Positions 47,090 through 59,454 of a stretch of 64,000 bases of DNA are shown here, in pieces. Made by a program: the position numbers and the translations under genes. The stretch is from assembly GCF_010731815.2 (NCBI RefSeq), contig NZ_AP022593.1:1550001-1614000 (forward strand), written 5' to 3'. This DNA is from Mycolicibacterium arabiense (lineage in GTDB: Bacteria; Actinomycetota; Actinomycetes; Mycobacteriales; Mycobacteriaceae). The notes under the pieces were generated by a model. It was not told where the DNA came from. It did not search any database and worked only from the letters and a program-made list of their open reading frames with translations. Every line of letters starts with the position of its first letter. Position 1 is the stretch's first letter.

Positions 47090-47529
47090 GCCGCGGGCGG
47101 CTGTTCCTGCTGTCCGGCGTGCTCGCACTCGCTGCCGTGCTGTGCCTCGCCCTCGGCGCGAGCGCGACGCCGGACATCCGGTCCCACATCGACCGCACCT
47201 ATCAGCGGTACGCCACCACCGCAGACGCCAACCTGTACGAGTGCTCGGGCCGACCGGCCAGCGTGGCCGACGAACTGTCGGCCGTCCGCGAGCCCCACGC
47301 TCGCGCCTCCGATCGCGGCACCGAGTACCTGCGCTACGACGACGACATCGTCGCGATCGGTCCGGATGGCAACCGGCCGTGCACGATTCGCGTCGAGGAC
47401 ATTCGTCGCGGCGGGTACAGCGGGGGCGCCTTCATCTTCCTCGGTCCGGGGTTCTTTCCTGGATCACCGGCGGGCGGGTCCGGCGGCGGAACGGGCGGCG
47501 GCTCCGGCGGACCCGACGGCCCCAAGTAG
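47086..47529 (+). CDS. DUF4247 exported protein
   Basis: A 147-residue protein with a signal peptide or membrane anchor (residues 3-27, GRLFLLSGVLALAAVLCLALG), an extracytoplasmic DUF4247 domain with two cysteines (NLYECSGRP near residue 50 and NRPCTIRVED near residue 98) that could form a disulfide, and a glycine-rich tail (GGSGGGTGGGSGG). GTG start overlaps the DUF2617 stop. Function unknown. Confidence 0.8.
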   Translation: MSRGRLFLLSGVLALAAVLCLALGASATPDIRSHIDRTYQRYATTADANLYECSGRPASVADELSAVREPHARASDRGTEYLRYDDDIVAIGPDGNRPCTIRVEDIRRGGYSGGAFIFLGPGFFPGSPAGGSGGGTGGGSGGPDGPK

Positions 47530-47562
47530 CGCCCCACCCGGACCAAGACATAGGAGACACCG

Positions 47563-48017
47563 ATGCATCAGGCCCTCGTGGAGTTCGGATCCCTCAGCGC
47601 CGAGTCGACGCTGCAGAACGTCGTCGCGGCGGTGCTGTACTTCGCCGTCGGAGTGGTGGTGCTCGGCGTTGGCTTCGTCGTGGTCGACCTGCTGACCCCG
47701 GGCAAGCTGCGTCGCCTGGTGTTCGTCGAGTACCGGCCGAACGCGGTGGCCGTCGCGTCGGCCATGTACGCCGCACTCGCACTGGTGGTCGTGTCGTCGA
47801 TCCTGGCAAGCGCCGATGAACTGGCACAGGGGCTGTTCGACGCCCTGGTCTACGGATTGATCGGCGTGGCGCTGCAGGGCGCGGCTCTCGCGGTGCTCGA
47901 AGCCGTGGTGCCCGGACGGTTCCGCGACCTCGTCGAGGCCGAGCGGCTGCACCCGGCGGCGATCGCGACCGCCGTGATCATGCTGGCCGTGGGAGGGGTC
48001 AACGCCGCGGCCCTGTC

Positions 48018-48021
<4 letters not shown>
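47563..48021 (+). CDS. DUF350 integral membrane protein
   Basis: A 152-residue protein with four transmembrane helices (about residues 20-42, 65-87, 92-115 and 131-150) and short loops, as in E. coli YjfL, the DUF350 prototype. DUF350 genes recur beside polyamine-related ATP-grasp or aminopropyltransferase genes and PspA-like envelope-stress genes, as I recall. The stop overlaps the next gene as GTGA, which points to a physical complex with the membrane-bound aminopropyltransferase. Confidence 0.85.
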
Positions 48022-51739
<3,718 letters not shown>

Positions 51740-51776
51740 TTATCCGAGCCGGCCGACACCTCGGCCGCGCTCGGGA

Positions 51777-52376
51777 TCACTGCGGGCGACGGAACCGAAC
51801 GACGTCGTGCCAGGTGTCGGAGATGGTGTCGCAGTACCAGAAGCCGGCCTCCTCGGCCATCTCGCGTAGCGCTGCGGCGGGCAGCGGGTCGGGGTCGGGG
51901 AAGCCTTCGAGCAACACCAGCAGACCGCCTGGCCGCACGACCCGCGCGAGCGATCGCAGGCATCTCCGTGGGTCGGACACCTCGCCGATGACCATGGCGA
52001 GGAAGGCGACGTCGAACGAGTCGTCCGGCAGCGCGATCCCGCGGCCGGCGTCGCCGGTGTGGAATCCGACGTCGCGGAAGCCGTTCCTGGCGAGCTTGCG
52101 CTGGGCGCGTTCGAGCATCTGCGGCTGGAGGTCGAACAGGTGCAGTCGGCCCGTGGTGAGGCGTTGGGCGATGGCGACGCTGTAGAAGCCCGGGCCCGGG
52201 CCGACTTCGAGTACCCGCTCGGCTCCGGTCAGCGCCAGGTGGTGGACGGTCGCCCGGGGGTTCGAGACGGCGCGGCGTACCGGGTTGTCGAGGAGCACCG
52301 CGGCGCGATGCGGGTGGGCGAACGTCCCTGCCCGCCGGGTCTGTTGGGCCAACTTGTCGAGCCACGTCGTCGGCAC
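51777..52376 (-). CDS. Class I SAM-dependent methyltransferase, possibly IdeR-regulated
   Basis: A 199-residue methyltransferase: motif I VLEVGPGPGFYSVAIAQRL (about residue 55), SAM-ribose acid in FDLQPQML (about residue 81), LAMVIGEVSDPRRC and VVRPGGLLVLLEGFPDPDP later. It is UbiE-like, and the substrate is unknown. GTG 52376 is preceded by GAAGGAG. An IdeR-box-like site lies 34 bases upstream, suggesting iron control. Confidence 0.85.
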   Translation of the reverse strand: MPTTWLDKLAQQTRRAGTFAHPHRAAVLLDNPVRRAVSNPRATVHHLALTGAERVLEVGPGPGFYSVAIAQRLTTGRLHLFDLQPQMLERAQRKLARNGFRDVGFHTGDAGRGIALPDDSFDVAFLAMVIGEVSDPRRCLRSLARVVRPGGLLVLLEGFPDPDPLPAAALREMAEEAGFWYCDTISDTWHDVVRFRRPQ

Positions 52377-52409
52377 GGCACTCCTTCGGCTGCGAACACC
52401 ACGTCACGA

Positions 52410-52428
52410 ATAGGTAAGCCTTGCCTAA
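52410..52428. promoter_or_regulatory. IdeR/DtxR iron-box-like operator
   Basis: ATAGGTAAGCCTTGCCTAA matches 14 of 19 positions of the mycobacterial IdeR consensus as I remember it (TTAGGTTAGGCTAACCTAA), with both half-sites preserved (TAGGTAAG and GCCTAA). It sits in the divergent region between the methyltransferase and MmcQ-like genes. Confidence 0.6.
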
Positions 52429-52450
52429 GCTATCAGCTCGCTCGATCGGA

Positions 52451-52456
52451 TAGCAT
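52451..52456 (+). promoter_or_regulatory. Putative -10 element for leaderless MmcQ-like gene
   Basis: TAGCAT followed by six bases and the GTG at 52463. The iron-box-like site lies 23 bases upstream of it, in the -35 region. Confidence 0.45.
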
Positions 52457-52462
52457 GACCAC

Positions 52463-52858
52463 GTGCCGCACCCGATCGCGTTCCGCGAGGACGATCCTGG
52501 GCTGGCCGAGCTACGGGCCATCGCCCTGGGCTTCCCCGACGCCTTCGAGAAGGTGTCCCACGGCCGACCGGTGTTCTGCGCCCCCAAGATGTTCGCGATC
52601 TACGGCGGCAGCATCAAGGAACCGGGCCCGATGCGCACCGTGCCGAACTGCGTGCTGGTCAAGGTCGACGACTCCGATCGTGCCGCGCTCGAGGACGACC
52701 CGCGGGTGTTCTACCCCGCCTATCTGGGCCCCTACGGGTGGCTGGGCTTGGACTTCTCCGTGGCCGAGGTCGACTGGACCGAGGTCGCCGAACTGGTCGA
52801 CACGTCGTTTCGTCTGGTCGCATCGCGCAGACTGATCGAGCAACTCGACCAACGTTGA
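52463..52858 (+). CDS. MmcQ/YjbR-family protein
   Basis: A 131-residue protein of the YjbR fold: LRAIALGFPDAFEKVSHGRPVFCAPKMFAIYGG at residues 15-47, LGPYGWLGLDFSVAEVDW in the second half and LIEQLDQR at the end. The family often has a CyaY-like alpha/beta fold and is thought to bind nucleic acid or a ligand; its function is unsettled. GTG 52463 has no ribosome site but a -10-like TAGCAT six bases before it. Confidence 0.82.
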   Translation: MPHPIAFREDDPGLAELRAIALGFPDAFEKVSHGRPVFCAPKMFAIYGGSIKEPGPMRTVPNCVLVKVDDSDRAALEDDPRVFYPAYLGPYGWLGLDFSVAEVDWTEVAELVDTSFRLVASRRLIEQLDQR

Positions 52859-52895
52859 CCGGCAACTCCAGCGACATGGTTCGATCGGACGCGAG

Positions 52896-54509
52896 ATGAG
52901 TTTCGACAGCCCCTTCCCCCAGGTCCACGTTCCGACGACGAGTGTCTACGACTACCTGTTCGGTGATCTCGACGAGTCCGATGCCGACCGCATCGCCCTC
53001 TTCGACGCCAAGACCGGTACCGAGACCAGCTACCGCGACATGATCAGCAAGATCGACGCCTTCGCAGGCGCGCTGGCCGAACGCGGCATAGGCGTCGGCG
53101 ACGTCGTCGCACTGTTGGCGCCCAACAGCTCCGCATTCGCGATCGCATTCCACGGCATCCTTCGCTCGGGCGCCACCGCGACCACGGTCAACGCGCTGTT
53201 CACCGCGAAGGACATCGCCAAGCAACTGACCGACTCGCAGGCCAAGATGCTGGTCACCGTGTCCGTGCTACTCCCCCAGGCCGCCGAGGCCGCTGCGGCG
53301 GTCGGACTCGACGACGCTGCGCTGGCCGTGTTGGACGGGCCCGGCGTCGGGGCCGACGGGCACCCCAACGCCGACGACCTGCTCGGCCCGGCACTGCCCG
53401 CGCCCGAGGTGACGTTCGACCCGGCCGAGCACCTCGCGGTGCTGCCGTACAGCTCGGGCACCACGGGAAATCCCAAGGGCGTCATGCTCACCCACCGCAA
53501 TCTCACCGCCAACGTGGCGCAGATCCGGCCGCTGCAGGGCATGCAGTCCGACGACCGCATCCTGGCGGTGCTCCCGTTCTTCCACATCTACGGCATGACA
53601 GTGCTGTTGAACGCCGCGATGCACGCCCGCGCGCAGCTCGTCATCATGCCGAGCTTCGACCTGACCGAGTTCCTTCGCAACATCGCCGAGCGCAAGTGCA
53701 CCTATGCGTTCATCGCGCCGCCGGTCGCCGTGGCGCTGGCGAAGCATCCGCTGATCGAGGAGTTCGACCTGTCGAGCCTGCGCGGCATCATGTCCGGTGC
53801 GGCGCCGCTGGACGAGGACCTGGGTCGCGCCGTGGCGGAGCGACTGGGGTGCGCGCTGGTGCAGGGCTACGGCATGAGCGAGCTGAGCCCCGTGAGCCAC
53901 GTGTCGCCGTTCGACGGCGGCCAGGAGATGGTGGGAACGGTCGCCCCGCTCAGCTCGTGCGGGTGGACGGTGCCCAACGCGACCAGCAAGATCATCGATC
54001 CGGAGACGGGCAACGAGATAAACCCGCCCGCAACGGGTCTCAGCGACACCGGTGAGCTGTGGTTCAAGGGGCCGAACGTCATGGCCGGCTACCTGAACAA
54101 CGAGAAGGCCACCCGCGAGACCATCGACGACGACGGCTTCCTCCACACCGGCGACCTTGCCCGCGTGGACTCCACCGGATGCGTCTACATCGTCGACCGG
54201 CTCAAGGAACTGATCAAGTACAAGGGCTACCAGGTGCCGCCGGCAGAACTCGAGGCCGTCCTGCTGAGCCATCCAGCGATCGCCGACGCCGCAGTGATCG
54301 GCGTGCACGACGCCGATTCCGGTGAGGAGATCCCGAAGGCGTTCGTCGTCAAGCAGAACTCCGATCGGGACGACCTCGATGCGGCCGCGGTGATGGAGTT
54401 CGTGGCCGGCCAGGTCGCCCCGTACAAGAAGGTGCGCCAAGTCGAGTTCATCGACGCCATCCCGAAGTCCGCCTCCGGCAAGATCCTGCGCAAGGACCTC
54501 AGGCGCTAG
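52896..54509 (+). CDS. Acyl-CoA synthetase (4-coumarate-CoA ligase-like)
   Basis: A 537-residue adenylate-forming enzyme that activates a carboxylate with ATP and joins it to CoA. AMP-binding P-loop YSSGTTGNPKGVMLTHRN (about residue 185), QGYGMSELSPVS (about residue 324), GDLARVDSTG (about residue 420) and the catalytic lysine in PKSASGKILRKDLRR at the C-terminus. It resembles plant 4CL and luciferase-like fatty acyl ligases; the substrate (aromatic or medium-chain acid) cannot be told. It starts 37 bases after the MmcQ-like gene and overlaps the convergent flavoprotein gene by 11 bases. Confidence 0.9.
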   Translation: MSFDSPFPQVHVPTTSVYDYLFGDLDESDADRIALFDAKTGTETSYRDMISKIDAFAGALAERGIGVGDVVALLAPNSSAFAIAFHGILRSGATATTVNALFTAKDIAKQLTDSQAKMLVTVSVLLPQAAEAAAAVGLDDAALAVLDGPGVGADGHPNADDLLGPALPAPEVTFDPAEHLAVLPYSSGTTGNPKGVMLTHRNLTANVAQIRPLQGMQSDDRILAVLPFFHIYGMTVLLNAAMHARAQLVIMPSFDLTEFLRNIAERKCTYAFIAPPVAVALAKHPLIEEFDLSSLRGIMSGAAPLDEDLGRAVAERLGCALVQGYGMSELSPVSHVSPFDGGQEMVGTVAPLSSCGWTVPNATSKIIDPETGNEINPPATGLSDTGELWFKGPNVMAGYLNNEKATRETIDDDGFLHTGDLARVDSTGCVYIVDRLKELIKYKGYQVPPAELEAVLLSHPAIADAAVIGVHDADSGEEIPKAFVVKQNSDRDDLDAAAVMEFVAGQVAPYKKVRQVEFIDAIPKSASGKILRKDLRR

Positions 54510-55650
54510 TCGGCGCGGGCTTGCCCGCGGCGATGAGTTCCTCGCCGAGGTCGTAGTCGTCGTCGGACTCGTAGGTCAGGACGCCGACGGCGCGACCCTC
54601 GGATTCGTACCAGACGGTGAAGCCACCGTCTCGCTCGACGAACCGGCTTCGGTCGTACCCGTCGCCCCAGGCGTGGTACTTCACGGCGGCGTCGCCGATC
54701 TCGGTCCAGAAGCCCGGCACGCTGGACCAGGATGCGTCGTCACCCGCCGCGGAGGCGCCGGCGACCTCACCGTGATCCATCGCGTCCTGCCAGTGCTCGA
54801 CTGCCAGCGCCCGCCCGGCGGTGGAGTTCACCGCCTTCGCGACGTCGCCTGCGGCGTACACGCCGTCGACGTTCGTGCGCATGTCGGCGCCCACCAGGAT
54901 GCGACCATCTTCGAGCGAGATGCCCGCCGCTTCCGCGATCGCCCCGTTGGGCGCCACGCCGGTCGCCGCCAGGACGAGGTCGGCAGTGATGGTCCGACCG
55001 TCGTCGAGGCGCACGGCATCGCCGTCGATCGACGCCACGCCCGAACCGCCGGCGAAGCGCGCACCCGTCGCCTCGACGAGGGCCTTGATCCTCCGCCCCG
55101 CCTCGTCGCCCAGCCGCTTCTGCTGCGGCACCTCGCTGGGCGCCACCAGGGTCACCTCGAGGCCCATGAGGGCAAGCGACGCCGCAGCCTCACAACCGAT
55201 GAACCCCGCACCGATCACCACGGCCGAGCGCGCCGCACCCGCAGCAGTACGCAACCGCGCGGAGTCCGACAGCGAACGGAGCAGCAATGCCCGCTCACCA
55301 CCCGGCACCTCGAGCGGTTTCGGGCTGGCCCCCGACGCCACGATCAACGCGTCGTAGTCGAACTGGCCGCCTGCGGCTTCGACGACACGTCGCCCGACGT
55401 CGATGCGCCGCACCGGCGACTCCAAGGTGAGCTCGATCGCCCGCTCGTCGAACCACTGCCGAGGGTGCAAGTCCACGTCGTCGGTGTCACCGCGCAGGAA
55501 GTCCTTGCTCAACGGTGGGCGTTCGTAGGGCGGCCGGTCGTCGGCGGTGAGGATGCGGATGTGCGCCTCTGGCTGCCGCTCGCTGTACGCCTCGACTGCG
55601 CTGATGGCGGCGGGGCCACTACCGATGACGACCAAGCGGGGTGTGCTCAT
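54499..55650 (-). CDS. FAD-dependent ferredoxin reductase-type oxidoreductase
   Basis: A 383-residue flavoprotein: N-terminal FAD motif LVVIGSGPAAISAVEAY (residue 6), NAD motif AVVIGAGFIGCEAAASLALMG (about residue 144) and the FAD-closing motif VDGVYAAGDVAKAV (about residue 270). It has the architecture of putidaredoxin/rubredoxin reductases that feed electrons to ferredoxins and P450 or Rieske oxygenases. It could serve the Rieske protein at 29.6 kb, but there is no direct evidence. The ATG at 55650 is chosen because the dinucleotide fold starts there. Confidence 0.88.
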   Translation of the reverse strand: MSTPRLVVIGSGPAAISAVEAYSERQPEAHIRILTADDRPPYERPPLSKDFLRGDTDDVDLHPRQWFDERAIELTLESPVRRIDVGRRVVEAAGGQFDYDALIVASGASPKPLEVPGGERALLLRSLSDSARLRTAAGAARSAVVIGAGFIGCEAAASLALMGLEVTLVAPSEVPQQKRLGDEAGRRIKALVEATGARFAGGSGVASIDGDAVRLDDGRTITADLVLAATGVAPNGAIAEAAGISLEDGRILVGADMRTNVDGVYAAGDVAKAVNSTAGRALAVEHWQDAMDHGEVAGASAAGDDASWSSVPGFWTEIGDAAVKYHAWGDGYDRSRFVERDGGFTVWYESEGRAVGVLTYESDDDYDLGEELIAAGKPAPTSA

Positions 55651-55697
55651 CGCAGGGGCATACCCTGGATTCACCGATGTGCAACCAGGATTCGCGC

Positions 55698-56612
55698 TCA
55701 GCGACTCGCGAGCGACGACGTCAGTTGGTCGGCGGCCCTGTTGGCACGCGCCTGACGGTATCCCAGCCAGATCCCGGCCAGCGGTGCGAGGATCAGGCCC
55801 GCCAACCCCCACATAGCGCCGATGCCGCCGGTGGCCGGTGGTGCCGTCATCAGGGGCGGGGCCGCCTGCGACGAGTGGTCGACCGGGCTGATCGGTGCGG
55901 GCAGCGGCAGCACGGCGACCGCGGGGGGTTCCGCGGGCGCCACGACGGGCGCTGGTGGCTCGACGTTCGATGGAATGACCGGCGCCGGTACGACCGGCGG
56001 TTCGACGCGGTCGGTGCTGCCCTCGCCGGGCACGCGTCCGTTGCCGACGACCACCCGCGGGCTGACCGGAGGATCGACCGCTTGATTGGCCCCACCCCCA
56101 CCGCCACCGCCGCCGGCTTCCTCGGCGACCTCTGACGCGAACGATGGCGTCCCCTCCGCCGAGACCGATGGCGACTGCGGCGCCTCGCCTGCGACGGGTG
56201 CTCGGGCAGCGACACGTGCCGTCGGCGCTACGACCTCGGCCTCGGGTGCCACTGCCTCGGGTGTCGGCACGTCACCGGGTCCGCTCGGAACCCAGTCGCC
56301 GTCGGACCGGCGGTCCCCGGAGTCGTCAGTGCCGACCGACCCGTCGCCACGCCGAGCGTCGCGGTCGCGCTCGGACCGACCTCGCTCGTTTCGAGCTTGG
56401 CCGTCGCGACCGTCGCGCTGGGAGTGTCCACCATCGCGGCCGCCACGGCCGTCCCGGTCGGACGAGTCACGCCCGTCACGGGAATGGGAATGGCGGGGCC
56501 CCGGATCGCCGACGGCGACCGCAACACCCGGGCCGGCCACCAGCACGCCGGCCGCCAGCAATGCTGCGGCCAAGCCGCCGATGGCGTCGGAACCACACGT
56601 GGATGGGGCCAC
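55698..56612 (-). CDS. Exported Pro/Ala-rich protein with charged repeat-like region
   Basis: About 304 residues: signal-peptide-like N-terminus (GGLAAALLAAGVLVAGPGVAVA), then a low-complexity arginine/aspartate/glycine region (about residues 40-100, many D-R-D-G and S-E-R-D strings). A long proline/alanine/valine-rich stretch and a C-terminal transmembrane helix (MWGLAGLILAPLAGIWLGY) with a basic tail follow. It is probably anchored in the membrane with the disordered part in the cell wall. No family recognised. The start GTG 56612 is uncertain. Confidence 0.6.
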   Translation of the reverse strand: MAPSTCGSDAIGGLAAALLAAGVLVAGPGVAVAVGDPGPRHSHSRDGRDSSDRDGRGGRDGGHSQRDGRDGQARNERGRSERDRDARRGDGSVGTDDSGDRRSDGDWVPSGPGDVPTPEAVAPEAEVVAPTARVAARAPVAGEAPQSPSVSAEGTPSFASEVAEEAGGGGGGGGANQAVDPPVSPRVVVGNGRVPGEGSTDRVEPPVVPAPVIPSNVEPPAPVVAPAEPPAVAVLPLPAPISPVDHSSQAAPPLMTAPPATGGIGAMWGLAGLILAPLAGIWLGYRQARANRAADQLTSSLASR

Positions 56613-56670
56613 GTTCCCATCTTCGCACGCGTCAATCACGATTGGCGCGTGCTGGGCGAATGAGTTGGCT

Positions 56671-57681
56671 CTATGCCGAGTCCGGGTCCACCGCGATGCC
56701 GTCGGCAACCTTCTGGGCCAGCTCGATCGCGGTACGGGCCCAGTCGGCCGTTGCCTCCGCCAGTCCGCAGGCCGGCGAGACGCCGATCCGTTCGCGCAGC
56801 ACCGTACGGGGAAAGCCGAGACGGTCGGTGATCCCGGCGGCCGTCGCCGCGATCTGCTCGGGCACCGGGCGGCTGGCCGGCGCCGCGGTCGGCACCACCC
56901 CCAGCACCACGACGCGGCCCGACTCGACGAACTCGCCGATGCCGTCGAGATCGGTGACGACCAAGCGGCTCGCATCCAGCATCACCGCGTCGAAAGCGCT
57001 GCGCTGCAGCATCTTCCACGGCAGATCCGACGCACAGCAGTGCAGCGCGACCTCGCCACCCACCGCGGCCACGCACTCGTCGAGCAGGTTGCCCGCGAAC
57101 GCCTCGTCGACGGGATGCACTGGCGTGAACCTGGTGACGCCGGTCAGCCGACCCAGCAGCGCGGCGGGCAGCGACGGTTCGTCGAACTGCACGACCACGT
57201 GCGTGTCGAGCCGCCTGGCGAGTTCGTTGCGGTGTGCCCGCACCCCTTCGGCGAGGGAGGCCGCCAGGTCGCGGACGGCGCCCAGGTCGGTGAGTGCGCG
57301 GTGCCCACCGGGGAGTTCCAGATGCGTGGCGAGCGTGATGGGACCGGGCGCCTGCACCTTGATGGTCCGTCCGCTACCCCGCAGCCCGGCCTTCTCCCAC
57401 GCCTCCTCCAGCGCGTCGACGTCCTCGTCGAGCAGGCTGACGGCCCGCCGCATCGCCGAGCTGCGGCCAGCGGCGATGCGGTATCCGCGCGGCACGGTGT
57501 CCACGCCGATGTCCACCAGCAACGCCGCTGCGCGGCCGATCATGTCCGCGCCGACGCCGCGGCCGGGCAACTCCACCAGGTGGGCCAGGGTGGTCAATTC
57601 GCCAACGACCACCTCGGCGGCGTCTCGGGCGGACACACCGGGCCAGGAGCCGACGCCGGTGGCCGTCGCGAAAACACTCAC
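56671..57681 (-). CDS. MetE C-terminal-domain-like protein (Rv3015c-type)
   Basis: A 336-residue TIM-barrel protein resembling the catalytic half of cobalamin-independent methionine synthase. TGVGSWPG at residue 8, VQAPGPITLATHLEL near residue 109, FDEPSLPAALLG near residue 165, LHCCASDLPWKML near residue 213, and VSPACGLAEAT near the C-terminus suggest a zinc-type site with several residues retained. It lacks the N-terminal half of MetE; relatives act on other methyl donors or are uncharacterised. GTG 57681 has TAGTGT seven bases upstream, indicating a leaderless transcript. Confidence 0.8.
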   Translation of the reverse strand: MSVFATATGVGSWPGVSARDAAEVVVGELTTLAHLVELPGRGVGADMIGRAAALLVDIGVDTVPRGYRIAAGRSSAMRRAVSLLDEDVDALEEAWEKAGLRGSGRTIKVQAPGPITLATHLELPGGHRALTDLGAVRDLAASLAEGVRAHRNELARRLDTHVVVQFDEPSLPAALLGRLTGVTRFTPVHPVDEAFAGNLLDECVAAVGGEVALHCCASDLPWKMLQRSAFDAVMLDASRLVVTDLDGIGEFVESGRVVVLGVVPTAAPASRPVPEQIAATAAGITDRLGFPRTVLRERIGVSPACGLAEATADWARTAIELAQKVADGIAVDPDSA

Positions 57682-57688
57682 GTGGCCA

Positions 57689-57694
57689 ACACTA
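57689..57694 (-). promoter_or_regulatory. Putative -10 element for leaderless MetE-like gene
   Basis: TAGTGT on the minus strand (57694 to 57689), seven bases before the GTG at 57681. Confidence 0.4.
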
Positions 57695-57716
57695 TTCGAT
57701 GCCGAACCAGACGCGT

Positions 57717-57722
57717 TAGTCT
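57717..57722 (+). promoter_or_regulatory. Putative -10 element for leaderless lpqA
   Basis: TAGTCT followed by six bases and the ATG at 57729. Confidence 0.4.
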
Positions 57723-57728
57723 CGGGAC

Positions 57729-58379
57729 ATGCCCGCCGCGATCCGTCGCATGCTGCTCGGGCCCATTGCCGCCGTCCTGCTGGCCGCCACGGTCGCCTGT
57801 GCGCACACCGTCTCGGGTTCGCCGGTACGCGCGATTCCGGGCATCGACGACGACTCGAAGTCCCCCGTGGACGTCGACGCCGTGCTGCTCGAGCAGACGC
57901 AGATGAGGGCCATCACCGGCGCGGGCGAGGACCTCACGGTGATCCCGAGCATGGACGGCAAGCAGCCCGTCGACATCGTGGCGCTCGCCGAGTCCGCACC
58001 CGAGCAGTGTCAGTGGTACTTCGTCGAGACGCAGACGTTCGGCGCCGAGATCGAGGAATTCCACAAGACGACCTACCAGGACCCACCGGAGGCCGCGCTG
58101 ATCTCCCAGGGCGCCGCGGGCTACCGCGACGCGACCACGGCGCGGCGGGCGTTCGACGACCTGGCCGGGCTGATCGATCGCTGTGGGTCGACGTCGTCGG
58201 GTGCGCTGTACGTGGGCGACTGGACCGTCACGGCGGACGGGCTGCAGACCCGCACCTCGAGGTGTGGGCGTGACTATCGGGTCAAGTCGGCGGTGCTCGT
58301 CGAAATCACGTTCTGCGGGTACCCGTCGACGGTGCCCGACATCGTGATGACCAACGTGCTGGCGAAGGTACCGGCCTAG
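57729..58379 (+). CDS. lpqA: Lipoprotein LpqA, PknH-sensor-like
   Basis: A 216-residue lipoprotein: signal peptide with lipobox LLAATVAC near residue 24, then an extracytoplasmic domain of the PknH-like sensor type. The domain has four cysteines after the lipidated one (QCQW, DRCGS, SRCGR, TFCGY), fitting two disulfides. It corresponds to Rv3016. The ligand is unknown. In M. tuberculosis an ESX/PPE gene group follows, as I recall; here mnmA follows directly, with shared CTAG stops. Confidence 0.87.
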   Translation: MPAAIRRMLLGPIAAVLLAATVACAHTVSGSPVRAIPGIDDDSKSPVDVDAVLLEQTQMRAITGAGEDLTVIPSMDGKQPVDIVALAESAPEQCQWYFVETQTFGAEIEEFHKTTYQDPPEAALISQGAAGYRDATTARRAFDDLAGLIDRCGSTSSGALYVGDWTVTADGLQTRTSRCGRDYRVKSAVLVEITFCGYPSTVPDIVMTNVLAKVPA

Positions 58380-59452
58380 CGGTCGGCGCCGACGATCGTG
58401 GCGCTGGCGACGACCTCGTCGCCTGCCGGGTCCGGCCGGTACAGCACCATGGTCTGTCCGGGCGCGACACCGCGCAGGGGGCTACGCAGGTCGGCGACGA
58501 GCCTGCCGTCGCGAAGCTCGGCCACCGCGGGCGCCAGCCCACCGTGGGCGCGTACCTGCACCTCGCACTCGACCGGTCCGTCGAAGGCCCGGCCGGAGGT
58601 GAACACCGGTCGTTCGCCTGTCAGCACGTCCACGTCGAGGTCGGCGACGTCACCGACGCGCACCGTCCCGCTGTCGGCGTCGATGGCGGTGACGTAGCGC
58701 GGCTTGCCGTCCGCACCCGGTCCCGCGATGCCCAGACCCTTGCGCTGCCCGATGGTGAATCCGTGCACACCGTCGTGCTCCGCCAGGACGGTGCCCCCCG
58801 CGTCGACGACGGCGCCGCGCCGCACTCCGATGCGGGCTCCGAGGAACGCCTGGGTGTCACCGGACGGGATGAAGCAGATGTCGTGGCTGTCGGGCTTCTC
58901 GGCGACGGCCAGCCCGCGCCGGGCGGCCTCCTCGCGGATGGCCGGCTTGGGTGTGTCGCCGATGGGGAACGCGGCGCGCGCCAACTGCTCGGCGGTCAGC
59001 ACGCCCAGCACGTAGGACTGATCCTTGTCGGCGTCTACCGCGCGGCGCAATCTGCCGTCGGACAAGCGGGCGTAGTGCCCCGTCGCCAGCACGTCGAAGC
59101 CGAGCGCGACCGCCCGGGCAGCGAGGGCGGAGAACTTGATCCGCTCGTTGCAGCGCACGCAGGGGTTCGGGGTCTCGCCCCTGGCGTAGGACTCGACGAA
59201 GTCGTCGATCACGTCCTCGGCGAATCGGTCCGCGAAGTCCCATACGTAGAAGGGGATGTCGAGGATGTCGGCGACGCGTCGGGCGTCACCGGCGTCCTCC
59301 TTCGAGCAGCAGCCGCGCGAGCCGGTGCGCAGGGTGCCCGGCGTGGCCGACAACGCGAGGTGCACGCCGACGACGTCGTGGCCGGCGTCGACCATCCGCG
59401 CCGCCGCCACCGAGGAATCGACGCCGCCACTCATCGCGACCAGAACCCGCAT
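58376..59452 (-). CDS. mnmA: tRNA 2-thiouridylase MnmA
   Basis: ATP-dependent thiolation of U34 in tRNA-Lys, -Glu and -Gln. The 358-residue protein has PP-loop [15 protein letters not shown] (residue 6), first catalytic cysteine in [14 protein letters not shown] (about residue 100) and second in [11 protein letters not shown] (about residue 190). It starts two bases after the cysteine desulfurase stop; that enzyme supplies the persulfide sulfur. This ties it to the tRNA-Glu/tRNA-Gln theme of the window. Confidence 0.97.
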   Translation of the reverse strand: MRVLVAMSGGVDSSVAAARMVDAGHDVVGVHLALSATPGTLRTGSRGCCSKEDAGDARRVADILDIPFYVWDFADRFAEDVIDDFVESYARGETPNPCVRCNERIKFSALAARAVALGFDVLATGHYARLSDGRLRRAVDADKDQSYVLGVLTAEQLARAAFPIGDTPKPAIREEAARRGLAVAEKPDSHDICFIPSGDTQAFLGARIGVRRGAVVDAGGTVLAEHDGVHGFTIGQRKGLGIAGPGADGKPRYVTAIDADSGTVRVGDVADLDVDVLTGERPVFTSGRAFDGPVECEVQVRAHGGLAPAVAELRDGRLVADLRSPLRGVAPGQTMVLYRPDPAGDEVVASATIVGADR

Positions 59453-59454
59453 GG

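Noticed and set aside
57717..57722. B12 or SAM riboswitch near the MetE-like gene
   Set aside because: Only 47 bases separate the two divergent starts and both appear leaderless, leaving no room for an aptamer.
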